This document shows positions 1 through 8,717 of a stretch of 64,000 nucleotides of DNA, one piece after another. Both the position numbers and the translations under genes were made by a program. The stretch is from NCBI GenBank assembly GCA_016716235.1, contig JADJWS010000001.1, positions 2,170,001 through 2,234,000 of the forward strand. Reading direction: 5' to 3'. Position 1 is the stretch's first letter, and each line of letters starts with the position of its first letter. The DNA comes from Candidatus Defluviilinea gracilis (GTDB lineage: Bacteria; Chloroflexota; Anaerolineae; Anaerolineales; Villigracilaceae). Under the pieces are notes generated by a model. The model searched no databases. It was given only the letters and a program-made list of their open reading frames with translations, and was not told the origin of the DNA.

Positions 1-208
1 CCTGGCGACCGGTTACTGGTCAATAACCCTTCGCGTTGCAAATCGAAACAATGCCTGCCTCTAATTAACTACAGAGTGCTTTTGGACGCAGACCCTTGCA
101 CCGCCCGCAAGGGCAGGTGTAAACGTTGACCCACGCTGATTCAAAAGAATGCAAATCCGCGTTTTCTGCGTGAACAGCGTCCCGATTTTTATAGTGTAAG
201 GTAATCTG

Positions 209-240
209 TGCCTGCCTTTCTGAACGGCAGGCATTTTCTT
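209..240 (+). terminator. Rho-independent terminator-like hairpin
   Basis: Perfect 8-bp arms TGCCTGCC (209-216) and GGCAGGCA (226-233) enclose a 9-nt loop and are followed by TTTTCTT. It would end a plus-strand transcript entering from the left edge and insulates the heat-shock operon. No convincing gene is seen in bases 1-208; the short minus-strand frame there has no family resemblance. Confidence 0.6.
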
Positions 241-252
241 ATACACTTCTTA

Positions 253-281
253 TTGACTTCCCTTTTTGCCTCGTTTATCAT
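253..281 (+). promoter_or_regulatory. sigma-70-type promoter of the hrcA operon
   Basis: TTGACT (253-258) and TATCAT (276-281) are separated by 17 bp, close to the vegetative consensus. The predicted transcription start, near 288, lies just upstream of the CIRCE operator, the usual layout for HrcA-repressed heat-shock promoters. Confidence 0.75.
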
Positions 282-295
282 TCATGTCACAAAGA

Positions 296-322
296 ATAGC
301 ACTCTCAAATCGAGAGTGCTAA
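296..322 (+). promoter_or_regulatory. CIRCE operator (HrcA binding site)
   Basis: The arms ATAGCACTC (296-304) and GAGTGCTAA (314-322) are separated by exactly 9 bp. This is the CIRCE consensus with one mismatch in the left arm. It lies between the promoter and the hrcA start at 335, so HrcA should repress its own operon. No second copy was seen before grpE, dnaK or dnaJ. Confidence 0.93.
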
Positions 323-334
323 TCATGTAAAGCC

Positions 335-1372
335 ATGGTCGAACTCACCGAACGCCAAAAGACGTTGCTTCTATTAATAATCCGCGATCACATCGAATCG
401 GCCGAGCCGATCGGTTCGAAGCGGCTGGTCGAGAATTATCGCCTCGATTATTCGCCCGCCACGATCCGCAACGAAATGTCCGCGCTGACCGAGATGGGAT
501 ATTTGCGCCAGCCTCACACCTCCGCGGGGCGCGTGCCCACCGAAGAAGGTTATCGCTACTTCGTCAGCCAGATGATGCCGAACGCCGAATTGCCCGAGGC
601 GGTGCAACACACCATCTCGCATCAATTCCACCAATCGCGCGCCGACATGGATCAGTGGATGACGCTCGCCGCTTCGATCCTCGCGCATCAATCGCAGGGC
701 GTTTCGGTCATAACCGCGCCGCACGCCGAGCAATCGCGCTTCAAACACGTGGAATTAATTTCCACGCAGGGACGCCAAGTGCTGATGGTGCTTGTCCTCG
801 TCGGAGGGGAAGTGAGTCAGCAGATTCTGACTTTGGCGGAACCTGTGACTCAGGAGCGACTCAGCCAGACCGCCACGCGTCTTAACGCCCTTCTGGCTGG
901 TCTCGCCGTGGACAATATCTCTGCCCTTGCGACTCCTTCCGACGCGCTCGATCAGGATATCCTCACCCTCATTCGGCAGGATGTGCGCCGCACCGCTGAA
1001 AGTAGTTCAGGTGAAATTTATACCGACGGCTTGACCAACGTTTTATCCGAACCTGAATTTGCCGAGTCGGATGAAGCGCGGCGGGCGTTGAAAATTTTTG
1101 AAGAGCGATCCACGTTACGCGACCTGCTTGCCCGCACAACAACCAACACCAACATCGGCGGCTTGCAAGTGTTGATCGGCGGCGAAGGCGAATGGGAAGA
1201 ACTGCGTCAATGCTCGATGGTCATCGCGCGATACGGAGTCCCCGGCATGGCAACAGGGACGTTGGGCGTGTTAGGTCCCATGCGCATGTCGTACACGAAG
1301 ACGATTCCGACGGTGAGATATGTCGCGGGCTTGTTGAGCGATCTGGTGAATGACACCATTGCAGGTGAATAA
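335..1372 (+). CDS. hrcA: heat-inducible transcription repressor HrcA
   Basis: The 345-residue product has the usual HrcA length. The N-terminal winged helix includes SAEPIGSKRLVE (about residues 22-33) and SPATIRNEMSALTEMGYL (about 40-57), which recognise CIRCE; the rest is the GAF-like dimerisation and inserted domain, ending with VLGPMRMSY near the C-terminus. In the family, HrcA represses chaperone genes and its folding depends on GroEL. It is the first gene of hrcA-grpE-dnaK-dnaJ, 12 bp downstream of CIRCE, so it is very probably autoregulated. The start is the first ATG after the operator; no strong Shine-Dalgarno sequence is visible. Confidence 0.96.
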   Translation: MVELTERQKTLLLLIIRDHIESAEPIGSKRLVENYRLDYSPATIRNEMSALTEMGYLRQPHTSAGRVPTEEGYRYFVSQMMPNAELPEAVQHTISHQFHQSRADMDQWMTLAASILAHQSQGVSVITAPHAEQSRFKHVELISTQGRQVLMVLVLVGGEVSQQILTLAEPVTQERLSQTATRLNALLAGLAVDNISALATPSDALDQDILTLIRQDVRRTAESSSGEIYTDGLTNVLSEPEFAESDEARRALKIFEERSTLRDLLARTTTNTNIGGLQVLIGGEGEWEELRQCSMVIARYGVPGMATGTLGVLGPMRMSYTKTIPTVRYVAGLLSDLVNDTIAGE

Positions 1373-1450
1373 GAGTCTATCCAAAACAGGAGCGCGGACT
1401 TAAGTCTGCGCTCCGAAGTACTCCGAAATAAACATAAAGAGAGTGAAAGC

Positions 1451-1996
1451 ATGACGAATAAGAAGAACCACAAACACGAAACGCACGAGATCAAGATCGA
1501 AGCGGCGGAAATGCCCGAAGCGGAGAATCAGCCGCAAGGGGATGTCGAAGCGTTGAAGCGTCAACTCGAAGATGCGGAAGCGAAACTCGCCGAAAGCGTC
1601 GAAGGCTGGCAACGTTCGCAGGCGGATTTCCAAAATTACAGAAAGCGCGTCGAGCGCGATAACGAAATGACGTTTCTCTCGATGAAGAGCGACATCGTCA
1701 AGAAAATGTTGCCTGTTCTCGATGATCTGGAACGCGCTCTGCAAAACCGTCCCGCCGACGATGCGTGGGCGAGCGGCATCGAATTGATCGCGCGCAAGTT
1801 GCAAAATATTTTAGATGTGGAAGGCATCAAGCGCATTGAGGCAACAGGCGCGGAGTTTGATCCGAGATTCCACGAAGCGATCTCGCATGAGCATAACGAA
1901 GATTTTGAAAGCGGTCATGTGATCGAAGTGGTGCAAAACGGATACATGCTCGGCGAGCGCGTGATACGTCCCGCGTTGGTGCGGGTGGCGCAGTAA
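1451..1996 (+). CDS. grpE: nucleotide exchange factor GrpE
   Basis: This 181-residue protein is the ADP/ATP exchange factor for DnaK. A charged, disordered N-terminus is followed by a long heptad-rich helix (about residues 30-85, starting near DVEALKRQLEDAEAKLAES) and the C-terminal beta-wing, with the signature VIEVVQNGYMLGERVIRPA close to the end. It lies 78 bp after hrcA and upstream of dnaK, the standard order. The purine-rich AAAGAGAGTGAAAGC just before the ATG serves as ribosome binding site. The hrcA-grpE gap holds a degenerate GCGGACTTAAGTCTGCGC palindrome of a family found elsewhere in the window. Confidence 0.95.
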   Translation: MTNKKNHKHETHEIKIEAAEMPEAENQPQGDVEALKRQLEDAEAKLAESVEGWQRSQADFQNYRKRVERDNEMTFLSMKSDIVKKMLPVLDDLERALQNRPADDAWASGIELIARKLQNILDVEGIKRIEATGAEFDPRFHEAISHEHNEDFESGHVIEVVQNGYMLGERVIRPALVRVAQ

Positions 1997-2047
1997 AAAT
2001 CATACTGCGTACTGCGTATTACGCAATACGCAGTGGATGTTTGTAAT

Positions 2048-2107
2048 GCGACATTTATGTCGCTTTTGAGTTGCACCAGGGTAAGGGCGACATAAATGTC
2101 GCGGTAC
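2048..2107. repeat. inverted pair of GCGACATTTATGTCGC palindromes
   Basis: Two copies of a 16-bp near-palindrome face each other: GCGACATTTATGTCGC (2048-2063) and GCGACATAAATGTCGC (2087-2102), the latter followed by GGTAC. The same pair, with the GTAC extension, brackets a larger repeat at 9338-9620, so this is a dispersed family. It sits between grpE and dnaK and may act as a processing or attenuation hairpin; that role is inference. Just upstream (about 2000-2035) is a short inverted stretch of GCGTATTACGCAATACGC type. Confidence 0.8.
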
Positions 2108-2136
2108 GAAACACGAATCATAGGAGAACTTTTTAC

Positions 2137-4017
2137 ATGGCAAAAATTATCGGTATTGATCTTGGCACGACAAACTCCGTTGCGGCGGTGATGCAGGGCG
2201 GGGAGCCTGTGGTGATCCCGTCGGCGGAGGGCGAGCGACTCGTCCCGTCGGTGGTGGCGGTGAATAAAAATGGCGAGCGGTTGGTGGGGCGCGTGGCACG
2301 CAATCAGGCGATCACGAATCCGCAGAACACAATTTTTTCGGTGAAGCGTTTCATGGGGCGTAAGTCTGACGACCCCGAAGTGGAACGCACGCGGAAGCGC
2401 GTGCCGTATGCGGTGAACGGCGCGGACAACGGCGACGTGCGCGTGCAACTTGGCGAGAAAGAATATTCGGCTCCTGAAGTGTCGGCGATGATCCTCGGCA
2501 AGATCAAGCGCGATGCAGAGGCATATCTCGGCGAAACCATCACGCAGGCGGTCATTACTGTCCCCGCGTATTTTAACGATGCGCAACGCAACGCCACCAA
2601 AGACGCGGGCAAGATCGCGGGACTCGAAGTCCTGCGAATCATCAACGAGCCGACGGCTTCATCGCTGGCGTATGGACTCGACAAAAAGAAAAATGAAATT
2701 ATCGCGGTCTACGATCTCGGCGGCGGCACATTCGACATTTCGATCCTCGATGTGGGCGACGGCGTGTTCCAAGTCCGCGCGACGAGCGGCGACACGTTCC
2801 TCGGCGGCGACGACTTCGACCTCCGCATCATGGATCATCTTATCGAGCAATTCAAAAAAGACAGCGGCATTGATCTGCACAACGACCGTCAGGCATTGCA
2901 GAGATTGAAGGAAGCATCCGAAAAAGCGAAGATCGAACTTTCGACGACGATGCAAACGGAAATCAACCTGCCGTATCTGACCGCCGACGCGACTGGACCG
3001 AAACATTTGGTGATGACCCTCACCCGCGCCAAACTCGAACAACTGACAGCCGATCTTGTTGACCGTACGATTGCCCCGCTCAAACAAGCCTTGTCCGATG
3101 CGGGATTGCAAGCGAGTCAAGTGAATGAAGTGGTGATGGTGGGCGGCATGACGCGTATGCCTGCTGTGCAAGAACGCGTCCGCGCTTTCTTCGGCAAGGA
3201 ACCTCATAAAGGTGTGAACCCCGATGAAGTTGTTGCGGTCGGCGCGGCAATTCAAGCGGGCGTGCTGGGCGGCGAAGTGAAAGATATTTTGTTGCTGGAT
3301 GTAGCCCCGCTCTCGCTCGCCATCGAGACGTTGGGCGGAGTCGCCACAACTCAAATTGAACGCAACACGACGATTCCGACTCGCAAGAGTCAGGTGTTCT
3401 CGACTGCAACCGACAGCCAGACGCAAGTTGAGATTCATGTTCTGCAAGGCGAGCGCCCGATGGCGGCGGATAACAAGTCGCTGGGCAAGTTCATTCTCGA
3501 TGGGATTCCTCCCGCGCCGCGCGGTGTTCCGCAGATCGAAGTGACGTTCGATGTGGACGCGAACGGTATCCTCAAAGTCAGCGCGCAGGATAAGGCAACG
3601 GGACGCTCACAACACATCACGATCACGGCTTCGTCTGGTTTATCGGACGCGGAAGTGGAACAGATGAAGAAAGACGCTGAATCTCACGCGGAAGAAGATC
3701 GCAAACGCAAAGATTTGATCGAAGCGCGCAATCATGCCGATAACACCGTCTACGCGGCGGAGAAGGCATTGCGCGAGTTCGGCGAGAAAGTCCCTGCTGA
3801 GGTCAAAACGGAGATCGAGACGAACGTCGCTGCGGTGAAGAAAGCCGCAGAAGGTGAAGATGTGTCGGCGATCAAATCTGCCACAGACGCGCTAGGGCAA
3901 GTGATTCAAAAGATTGGCGCCAGCGTCTACGAGCAGAATCAGGCCGCGGGTGGGGGAGAGGCGGGCTCTACATCCAGTGAGAATCCTGATGTGGTTGAAG
4001 GGGAAGTAAAGGAATAG
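2137..4017 (+). CDS. dnaK: chaperone protein DnaK (Hsp70)
   Basis: The 626-residue ATP-dependent Hsp70 chaperone works with DnaJ and GrpE. It shows the phosphate-1 motif IIGIDLGTTNS at the N-terminus, phosphate-2 IAVYDLGGGTFDISILDVG (about residue 190), the nucleotide-binding segment VVMVGGMTRMPAV (about 335), the interdomain linker region DILLLDVAPLSL (about 385) and a helical lid. The Gly/Gln-rich tail ends in a short acidic stretch rather than the enterobacterial EEVKDKK. An in-frame ATG lies 66 bp upstream, but the start at 2137 matches the conserved MAKIIGIDLG and is preceded by TAGGAGA at 2121-2127. Confidence 0.98.
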   Translation: MAKIIGIDLGTTNSVAAVMQGGEPVVIPSAEGERLVPSVVAVNKNGERLVGRVARNQAITNPQNTIFSVKRFMGRKSDDPEVERTRKRVPYAVNGADNGDVRVQLGEKEYSAPEVSAMILGKIKRDAEAYLGETITQAVITVPAYFNDAQRNATKDAGKIAGLEVLRIINEPTASSLAYGLDKKKNEIIAVYDLGGGTFDISILDVGDGVFQVRATSGDTFLGGDDFDLRIMDHLIEQFKKDSGIDLHNDRQALQRLKEASEKAKIELSTTMQTEINLPYLTADATGPKHLVMTLTRAKLEQLTADLVDRTIAPLKQALSDAGLQASQVNEVVMVGGMTRMPAVQERVRAFFGKEPHKGVNPDEVVAVGAAIQAGVLGGEVKDILLLDVAPLSLAIETLGGVATTQIERNTTIPTRKSQVFSTATDSQTQVEIHVLQGERPMAADNKSLGKFILDGIPPAPRGVPQIEVTFDVDANGILKVSAQDKATGRSQHITITASSGLSDAEVEQMKKDAESHAEEDRKRKDLIEARNHADNTVYAAEKALREFGEKVPAEVKTEIETNVAAVKKAAEGEDVSAIKSATDALGQVIQKIGASVYEQNQAAGGGEAGSTSSENPDVVEGEVKE

Positions 4018-4024
4018 GAAAGTC

Positions 4025-4066
4025 GAGAATTAGAGGATTGGAGAATTCTCTAATCCTCTAATTCTC
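4025..4066. repeat. 15-bp hairpin between dnaK and dnaJ
   Basis: GAGAATTAGAGGATT (4025-4039) pairs perfectly with AATCCTCTAATTCTC (4052-4066), and the loop itself contains the palindrome GAGAATTCTC (4041-4050). There is no clear T-run, so processing or attenuation is as likely as termination. The composition resembles the AGAGAATTAGAG-type repeats at 5208-5260 and 8650-8717. Confidence 0.75.
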
Positions 4067-4081
4067 TACTCCTCTTGGTTT

Positions 4082-5197
4082 ATGTCTAACGATTATTACG
4101 AAACCCTGGGCGTGGGACGGAGCGCGAGCGATGACGAGATCAAAGGCGCGTTCCGTAAGCTCGCGCGTCAGTATCATCCCGATGTGAACAAAGAGCCGAA
4201 CGCCGAGGAGAAGTTCAAAGAGATCAACGAGGCGTATGGCGTGCTTTCGGATTCGGATAAGCGCGCGCGTTACGATCGCTTCGGCAAAGCGGGGCTGGGC
4301 AACTCGGGCGGCTTCCACGATTACACGTCGGACTTCGGCGATATTTTTGAGGACTTGTTCCGCGGATTCGGATTCTCGACAGGTGGCGGGCGTTCGCGTC
4401 GGTCGCCGAGGCGCGGGCGCGATCTGCAAATGCAGATTACGTTGACGTTCGAAGAGTCTGTGTTTGGCGTGGAGAAAGAGATCGAATTCCAGCGCGAAGA
4501 AACTTGTTCGCATTGCAACGGCAACGGCGCGGAGCCTGGCACGTCGCCTGTGAAGTGCGCCACTTGTAACGGTCAAGGCGAAGTGCGGACTGTGCGGCAA
4601 ACGTTTTTGGGTCAGATGGTGCAATCGTCTACTTGCCCGACGTGTAACGGACGCGGTGAGACGATCTCATCTCCGTGCAAAACTTGTCGCGGGAGCGGAT
4701 TGGAACGCAAGAAGGTAAAGAAGAAGGTGCAAATCCCTGCGGGTGTGGATGCGACTATGCAAATCCGTTTAACGGGGGAAGGCAATCCTGGTGAGAATGG
4801 CGGACCGAACGGAACCGTGTATCTGATGCTGGATGTGAAGCCGCACAAGTTTTTCAAACGCCGCGAGAATGACATTTTGTTGAATCTCGATATCAACGTG
4901 GCGCAGGCGGTCTTGGGCGCGGAAATTGAAGTGCCGACGATTGACGGCGAAGAGAAGTTGAAAATCCCCGCTGGGACGCAACCCGGCAAAGTATTTCACT
5001 TGCGAAATAAAGGCGTGCCGCATGTGCGCCGAAGCGGACGCGGCGACCAGTTGGTGCTGGTCAATGTGGCGGTGCCAACCAAGTTGACGAAAGAGCAACG
5101 CGAGTTGTTCGAGAAGTTGGCAGAGAGTTTGGGGACGACGGTCAAGCCGCAAGAAAAAGGATTCTTGGATTGGTTGAATGAGGCGTTGGGGGGGTGA
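4082..5197 (+). CDS. dnaJ: chaperone protein DnaJ (Hsp40)
   Basis: This 371-residue type I Hsp40 stimulates the DnaK ATPase and delivers clients. It begins with a J domain carrying the HPD motif (YHPDVNKEP, about residues 33-41), then a Gly/Phe-rich linker with FEDLFRGFGF, four CxxCxGxG-type zinc motifs (CSHCNGNG, CATCNGQG, CPTCNGRG, CKTCRGSG, about residues 142-210) and the C-terminal client-binding domains. It lies 64 bp after dnaK, closing the CIRCE-controlled operon. Confidence 0.97.
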   Translation: MSNDYYETLGVGRSASDDEIKGAFRKLARQYHPDVNKEPNAEEKFKEINEAYGVLSDSDKRARYDRFGKAGLGNSGGFHDYTSDFGDIFEDLFRGFGFSTGGGRSRRSPRRGRDLQMQITLTFEESVFGVEKEIEFQREETCSHCNGNGAEPGTSPVKCATCNGQGEVRTVRQTFLGQMVQSSTCPTCNGRGETISSPCKTCRGSGLERKKVKKKVQIPAGVDATMQIRLTGEGNPGENGGPNGTVYLMLDVKPHKFFKRRENDILLNLDINVAQAVLGAEIEVPTIDGEEKLKIPAGTQPGKVFHLRNKGVPHVRRSGRGDQLVLVNVAVPTKLTKEQRELFEKLAESLGTTVKPQEKGFLDWLNEALGG

Positions 5198-5207
5198 TGG
5201 GGAGAGG

Positions 5208-5262
5208 AATGGAGAATTAGAGAATTGGGGTTAGAGACTGGAGACTGGTAAATGGTAATTGA
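5208..5262. repeat. dispersed AGAGAATTAGAG/GAGACTGG repeat
   Basis: The gap after dnaJ contains GGAGAATTAGAGAATTGG, TTAGAGACTGGAGACTGG and AATGGTAATTGACG. Its reverse complement closely matches the stretch at 8650-8717 before the Wzz-like gene. The two copies are therefore inverted relative to each other and bracket the first three glycan-locus genes. Confidence 0.65.
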
Positions 5263-5293
5263 CGAGTGGACGTAATGACATGATGGGGACGTA

Positions 5294-5302
5294 TGTTATA
5301 CT
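5294..5302 (+). promoter_or_regulatory. extended -10 promoter candidate
   Basis: TGTTATACT is an extended -10 element (TGn plus TATACT at 5297-5302), 33 bp upstream of the ATG at 5335. No good -35 is seen at the proper distance. It would start the surface-glycan gene cluster. Confidence 0.4.
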
Positions 5303-5334
5303 GACTCGCGCTATACCATGAGGTTAATGAACGA

Positions 5335-6786
5335 ATGAGTTTGACGAAAAAAAATGGCTGGATATCGTTTTTGTTTTTCATCGGGGCATTGAGCGCGTGT
5401 GTGCCATTGGCGGTGTATGCGTGGTTGGGGACATTTTCGCGCTATCTCGCTGATGATTATTGCGCGTCCACATATTTATATTCATCGCAAAATATTGTGG
5501 AAGCCACACTGCGGGCGTATTCGTTGTGGGGGAACAGTTACTCGCGTTTGATGTTTTCGCAATTGATCGAGTTGGGCGGCGTGAACGGCATCCGCGTGAT
5601 GGCGGGCGTGGAACTTGTGATCTGGGCGCTGTTGCTCGCGTGGATGTTCGTCGAGTTGGGAAAACTTTTGCGGGTTCAGATACCGAAAGCGGGATACGTG
5701 TGGCTGGCGTGCATGGCGATCGCGTTGAGTTTGTATCAAACATCCGCGTTGTATCAGGTTTTATTTTGGCGCACGGGATTGATTCCCTATTCATTGCCGC
5801 TGTTGTGGTTCATCGGCATCGCGGCGTTTTTTCTGGGTTATGTCGAAAAGCCATACGAGAAATCGCGCGCCGTTCGGTTTGGAATCCTGTTTACCATTTT
5901 GATCTTCTTCGCAGGCGGATTGAGCGAAACGACATCGGGCATGTTGGTGGGAATCATGTTCGTCGCGGTCGCGCTCGTCTGGTGGACGAAGCGGCTCCAT
6001 CAACGCCGCGACGTGCTGACGTTTCTCATCGTTGGTTTGCTCACTGCGATCATCGCCATCTCGATCACGGCGGCGTCGCCAGGGACGTCGAACCGTTTGG
6101 GCAGGATCATGCGCCAAGAACCAATCTACAATCCCATCGAACTGGCTGGCGATGTGATCCTTTATACGTCGCAGTTTCTTTTGGAAACAACTAAATCGTA
6201 CCCGACGTTGATTGTTGTCGCGCTGGCGGTGTCATTTGGCGTTGTGTATCTCGCGCTTACAACAAGCCAGAAAGAATTATCGCCTATTCAAACATCGTAT
6301 TTGTGGACGGCGTTGCTGATCATCCCAATTGTCATTTTCATCGTCATCGGATTCAGTTATGCACCCAGCGCGTTCGTGCGGACGTTCCCTGCGGCGCGCG
6401 CGCGATACGCATCCCATTTCGTGTTCATGCTTGGGTTGTTGATCGAAGGCGGCGTGTTTGGAATTTTGATGACGCAGGCGCATTCGGTCGTTCAATTGAA
6501 GTGGGTGAAAGTCGCCGTCGCGCTTTTGCTGGTCGCGTTGATCGTTCATCCGATCCGCTCGGCGCCGAGGGTGTATGCGCTTCATTATGAATATCAAAAA
6601 TTTGCGCAACAATGGGATGAACGCGACGCGCTCATTCAACAAGCCGTTGCGAATGGCGAGACCGATCTCGTCGTCGTGCAATTGGACGCGCCTGGCGGCG
6701 TCGGCGAATACAAAGGCAACCCGCGAGATTGGATCAATCGGTGCGTGGCGCGGTTCTACGGTTTGAATTCGATCATCGCACCTTGA
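5335..6786 (+). CDS. polytopic membrane protein, DUF6056/GT-C-like
   Basis: The 483-residue protein has roughly ten to twelve hydrophobic segments. After the first one, an outward loop carries LADDYCASTYL (about residues 38-48). The ADDYC motif is typical of DUF6056-type proteins, and paired acidic residues in the first outer loop mark GT-C glycosyltransferases that use polyprenyl-linked sugars. It lies 5 bp upstream of a sulfotransferase and opens a run of glycan genes, supporting a role in building or decorating a surface polysaccharide. Neither donor nor acceptor can be read from the sequence, and catalytic activity is not proven. Confidence 0.7.
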   Translation: MSLTKKNGWISFLFFIGALSACVPLAVYAWLGTFSRYLADDYCASTYLYSSQNIVEATLRAYSLWGNSYSRLMFSQLIELGGVNGIRVMAGVELVIWALLLAWMFVELGKLLRVQIPKAGYVWLACMAIALSLYQTSALYQVLFWRTGLIPYSLPLLWFIGIAAFFLGYVEKPYEKSRAVRFGILFTILIFFAGGLSETTSGMLVGIMFVAVALVWWTKRLHQRRDVLTFLIVGLLTAIIAISITAASPGTSNRLGRIMRQEPIYNPIELAGDVILYTSQFLLETTKSYPTLIVVALAVSFGVVYLALTTSQKELSPIQTSYLWTALLIIPIVIFIVIGFSYAPSAFVRTFPAARARYASHFVFMLGLLIEGGVFGILMTQAHSVVQLKWVKVAVALLLVALIVHPIRSAPRVYALHYEYQKFAQQWDERDALIQQAVANGETDLVVVQLDAPGGVGEYKGNPRDWINRCVARFYGLNSIIAP

Positions 6787-6791
6787 AGTCC

Positions 6792-7727
6792 ATGAAAACC
6801 GATTTGCAAGCCTCAACCACTCAACCCATCCTCGTCACAGGCGCGCATCGCAGCGGCACCACGTGGGTTGGCAAAATGCTCGCAGGTTCGCAAGTTGCGT
6901 ACATCAGCGAGCCGTTGAATGTGTTGCATCGTCCTGGCGTGTTGTGCGCGAAGGTGAAGCATTGGTATCAATACGTCTGCGACGACAACGAAGCCGAGTA
7001 TCTCGCGCCGTTCGAGGAACTGCTCGATTATCGTTATCACACATGGAGCGAGATCAAGTCGCTTCGTTCACTCAAAGATTTTTTACGCATGGGGCGCGAT
7101 TTCAAAATTTTTTACGACGCGCTCGAACACGGTCAACGCGCCTTGCTCAAAGATCCGTTCGCGGTCTTTTCGATGCCGTGGTTCGCAAAGCGATTCGATT
7201 TCAACATCGTCGTCACGGTTCGTCACCCCGCCGCGTTCGCCAGCAGTCTCAAACGCCTCAGCTGGAATTTCGATTTCAACGACCTGCTCGACCAACCTCT
7301 GCTGATGCGCGATCATCTTGAACCATATCGCGAACAAATGCAAGCCATCAAAGCGGATGATGTCATCGGTCAAGCCAGTTTGTTGTGGACGATGATCTAC
7401 CGCACGGTTCATTCGCAGGGACGGCTGAATCGGCATCTCATCATCGTTCGCCACGAAGACCTCTCGCGCGATCCCGTCAACGGCTTCCGCGACCTATACG
7501 CCGCGCTGGGCTTGGACTTCACACCTCATGCCGAAAATAAAATTTTGAATTCAAGCAGTTCCGACAACCCGACCGAACTCTCGCGCCGCAAAACTCACTC
7601 CGTGAAAATGGACAGTCGCGCCAGCGTGGACAATTGGAGATCGAAACTATCTCCTGACGAAATAAACCGCATCCGCGAGATCACCGAAGACTCTGCACAA
7701 TTGTTTTACCCCGACATCAACTGGTAA
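6792..7727 (+). CDS. PAPS-dependent sulfotransferase family protein
   Basis: The 311-residue protein belongs to the P-loop sulfotransferases. The 5'-phosphosulfate loop is ILVTGAHRSGTTWVGKML near the N-terminus (about residues 13-30), and the 3'-phosphate-binding segment is VTVRHPAAFASSLKRL (about 140). Family members move sulfate from PAPS to sugar or other hydroxyl groups; here a glycan acceptor is inferred from context. An earlier in-frame ATG at 6729 would overlap the upstream gene deeply, so the ATG at 6792, 5 bp after its stop, was chosen. Confidence 0.85.
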   Translation: MKTDLQASTTQPILVTGAHRSGTTWVGKMLAGSQVAYISEPLNVLHRPGVLCAKVKHWYQYVCDDNEAEYLAPFEELLDYRYHTWSEIKSLRSLKDFLRMGRDFKIFYDALEHGQRALLKDPFAVFSMPWFAKRFDFNIVVTVRHPAAFASSLKRLSWNFDFNDLLDQPLLMRDHLEPYREQMQAIKADDVIGQASLLWTMIYRTVHSQGRLNRHLIIVRHEDLSRDPVNGFRDLYAALGLDFTPHAENKILNSSSSDNPTELSRRKTHSVKMDSRASVDNWRSKLSPDEINRIREITEDSAQLFYPDINW

Positions 7728-7782
7728 CTCAATTACCAATTACTGTTCACTGATCACTAATAACTGCTAACTTTCTCACCCA

Positions 7783-8601
7783 ATGACCACCCCAAAACCT
7801 CTCCCCATCGTCTCCATCATCACTCCCTCCTTTAACCAAGCGCGCTACATCGAAGCGACGGTCCAGTCCGTGCTGGCGCAGGATTATCCGCGCATCGAAT
7901 ACATCATCGTGGATGGCGCGTCCACGGATGGGACGGTTGACATCCTCAAAAAATTTGAAGGGCGAATCGCCTCGTGGGTGAGCGAACCAGATAAAGGTCA
8001 GACCGACGCGATCAACAAGGGGTTCGCGCGCGCGAAGGGCGACATCCTTGCGTGGATCAATTCCGATGACACGTATGAGGCGGGCGCGGTCGGCGCGGCG
8101 GTGAAATTTTTGCAGGGACATCCCGACGTGGGCATGGTCTACGGCGATTGCAACTTCATCAACGAAAGCGGACGCGTGATCGGCAAATTCAACTCGGCGC
8201 AAACGGATGAACGCCTGCTGAGGCAGGGATACGTTCACATCCCGCAACAGACTGCGTTCTTCCGCGCGGACTTGTGGCGGCAGGTCGGTCCGCTCGACCC
8301 GTCGTTTTATTTCGCGATGGATTATGATCTGTGGACGCGTCTCGCGGCGCGTTCGCGGATACAATATGTGCCGCAGACGTGGGCGAATTTCCGCTTGCAC
8401 ACCTCTGGCAAAACCATCGTCGCCGATGACCGCTGTTGGCCCGAAATGGTCCGTGTGCATTACCGCGATGGCGGCTCGTTCTTTTCAACCATCGTGGCAA
8501 AATACTATATCCGTAAACTCATCGCCCCGATCTGGAATTGGCGGCGGCGAAGGATGCTAAAAGATTCAACACAAACCCCGCAAGAGCATCGGGGCAGGTG
8601 A
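7783..8601 (+). CDS. family 2 glycosyltransferase
   Basis: This 272-residue cytosolic GT-A enzyme opens with VSIITPSFNQARYIEATVQS and continues with YIIVDGASTDGTVDIL (the DG of the nucleotide-sugar site) and WINSDDTYEAGA, whose SDD is the metal-binding DxD. The later FYFAMDYDLWTRLA carries the catalytic-base type D/E region. It would add one sugar to a lipid-linked or surface glycan. It is preceded by a 55-bp gap of low-complexity AATTACCAATTACTG-type repeat and has no Shine-Dalgarno sequence. Confidence 0.9.
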   Translation: MTTPKPLPIVSIITPSFNQARYIEATVQSVLAQDYPRIEYIIVDGASTDGTVDILKKFEGRIASWVSEPDKGQTDAINKGFARAKGDILAWINSDDTYEAGAVGAAVKFLQGHPDVGMVYGDCNFINESGRVIGKFNSAQTDERLLRQGYVHIPQQTAFFRADLWRQVGPLDPSFYFAMDYDLWTRLAARSRIQYVPQTWANFRLHTSGKTIVADDRCWPEMVRVHYRDGGSFFSTIVAKYYIRKLIAPIWNWRRRRMLKDSTQTPQEHRGR

Positions 8602-8649
8602 CACGAAGTACACAAAGTTTAAAAGGCTGAAGGTAGAACTTTTCTGCAA

Positions 8650-8717
8650 AGACAGTCTCTAATCTCCAGTCTCTAATCTCTAATTCTCTAATTCTCAATT
8701 ACCATTTACCAATTACC
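8650..8717. repeat. dispersed TCTCTAATCTC/AATTACCATT repeat
   Basis: A stretch of short iterations (AGTCTCTAATCTC, CTAATTCTCTAATTCTC, AATTACCATTTACCAATTACC) runs right up to the ATG at 8718. It is the inverted relative of the repeat at 5208-5262. The start codon therefore has no ribosome binding site of its own outside the repeat. Confidence 0.65.

Noticed and set aside
61..246. 61-residue minus-strand frame at the left edge
   Set aside because: Low-complexity product with no family pattern; it crosses a terminator-like hairpin and has no ribosome binding site.
1207..1494. Long antisense frames within hrcA, dnaK, hydA, xdh and other genes
   Set aside because: They are shadows of GC-rich coding sequence; none has a family motif and all conflict with well-supported genes.
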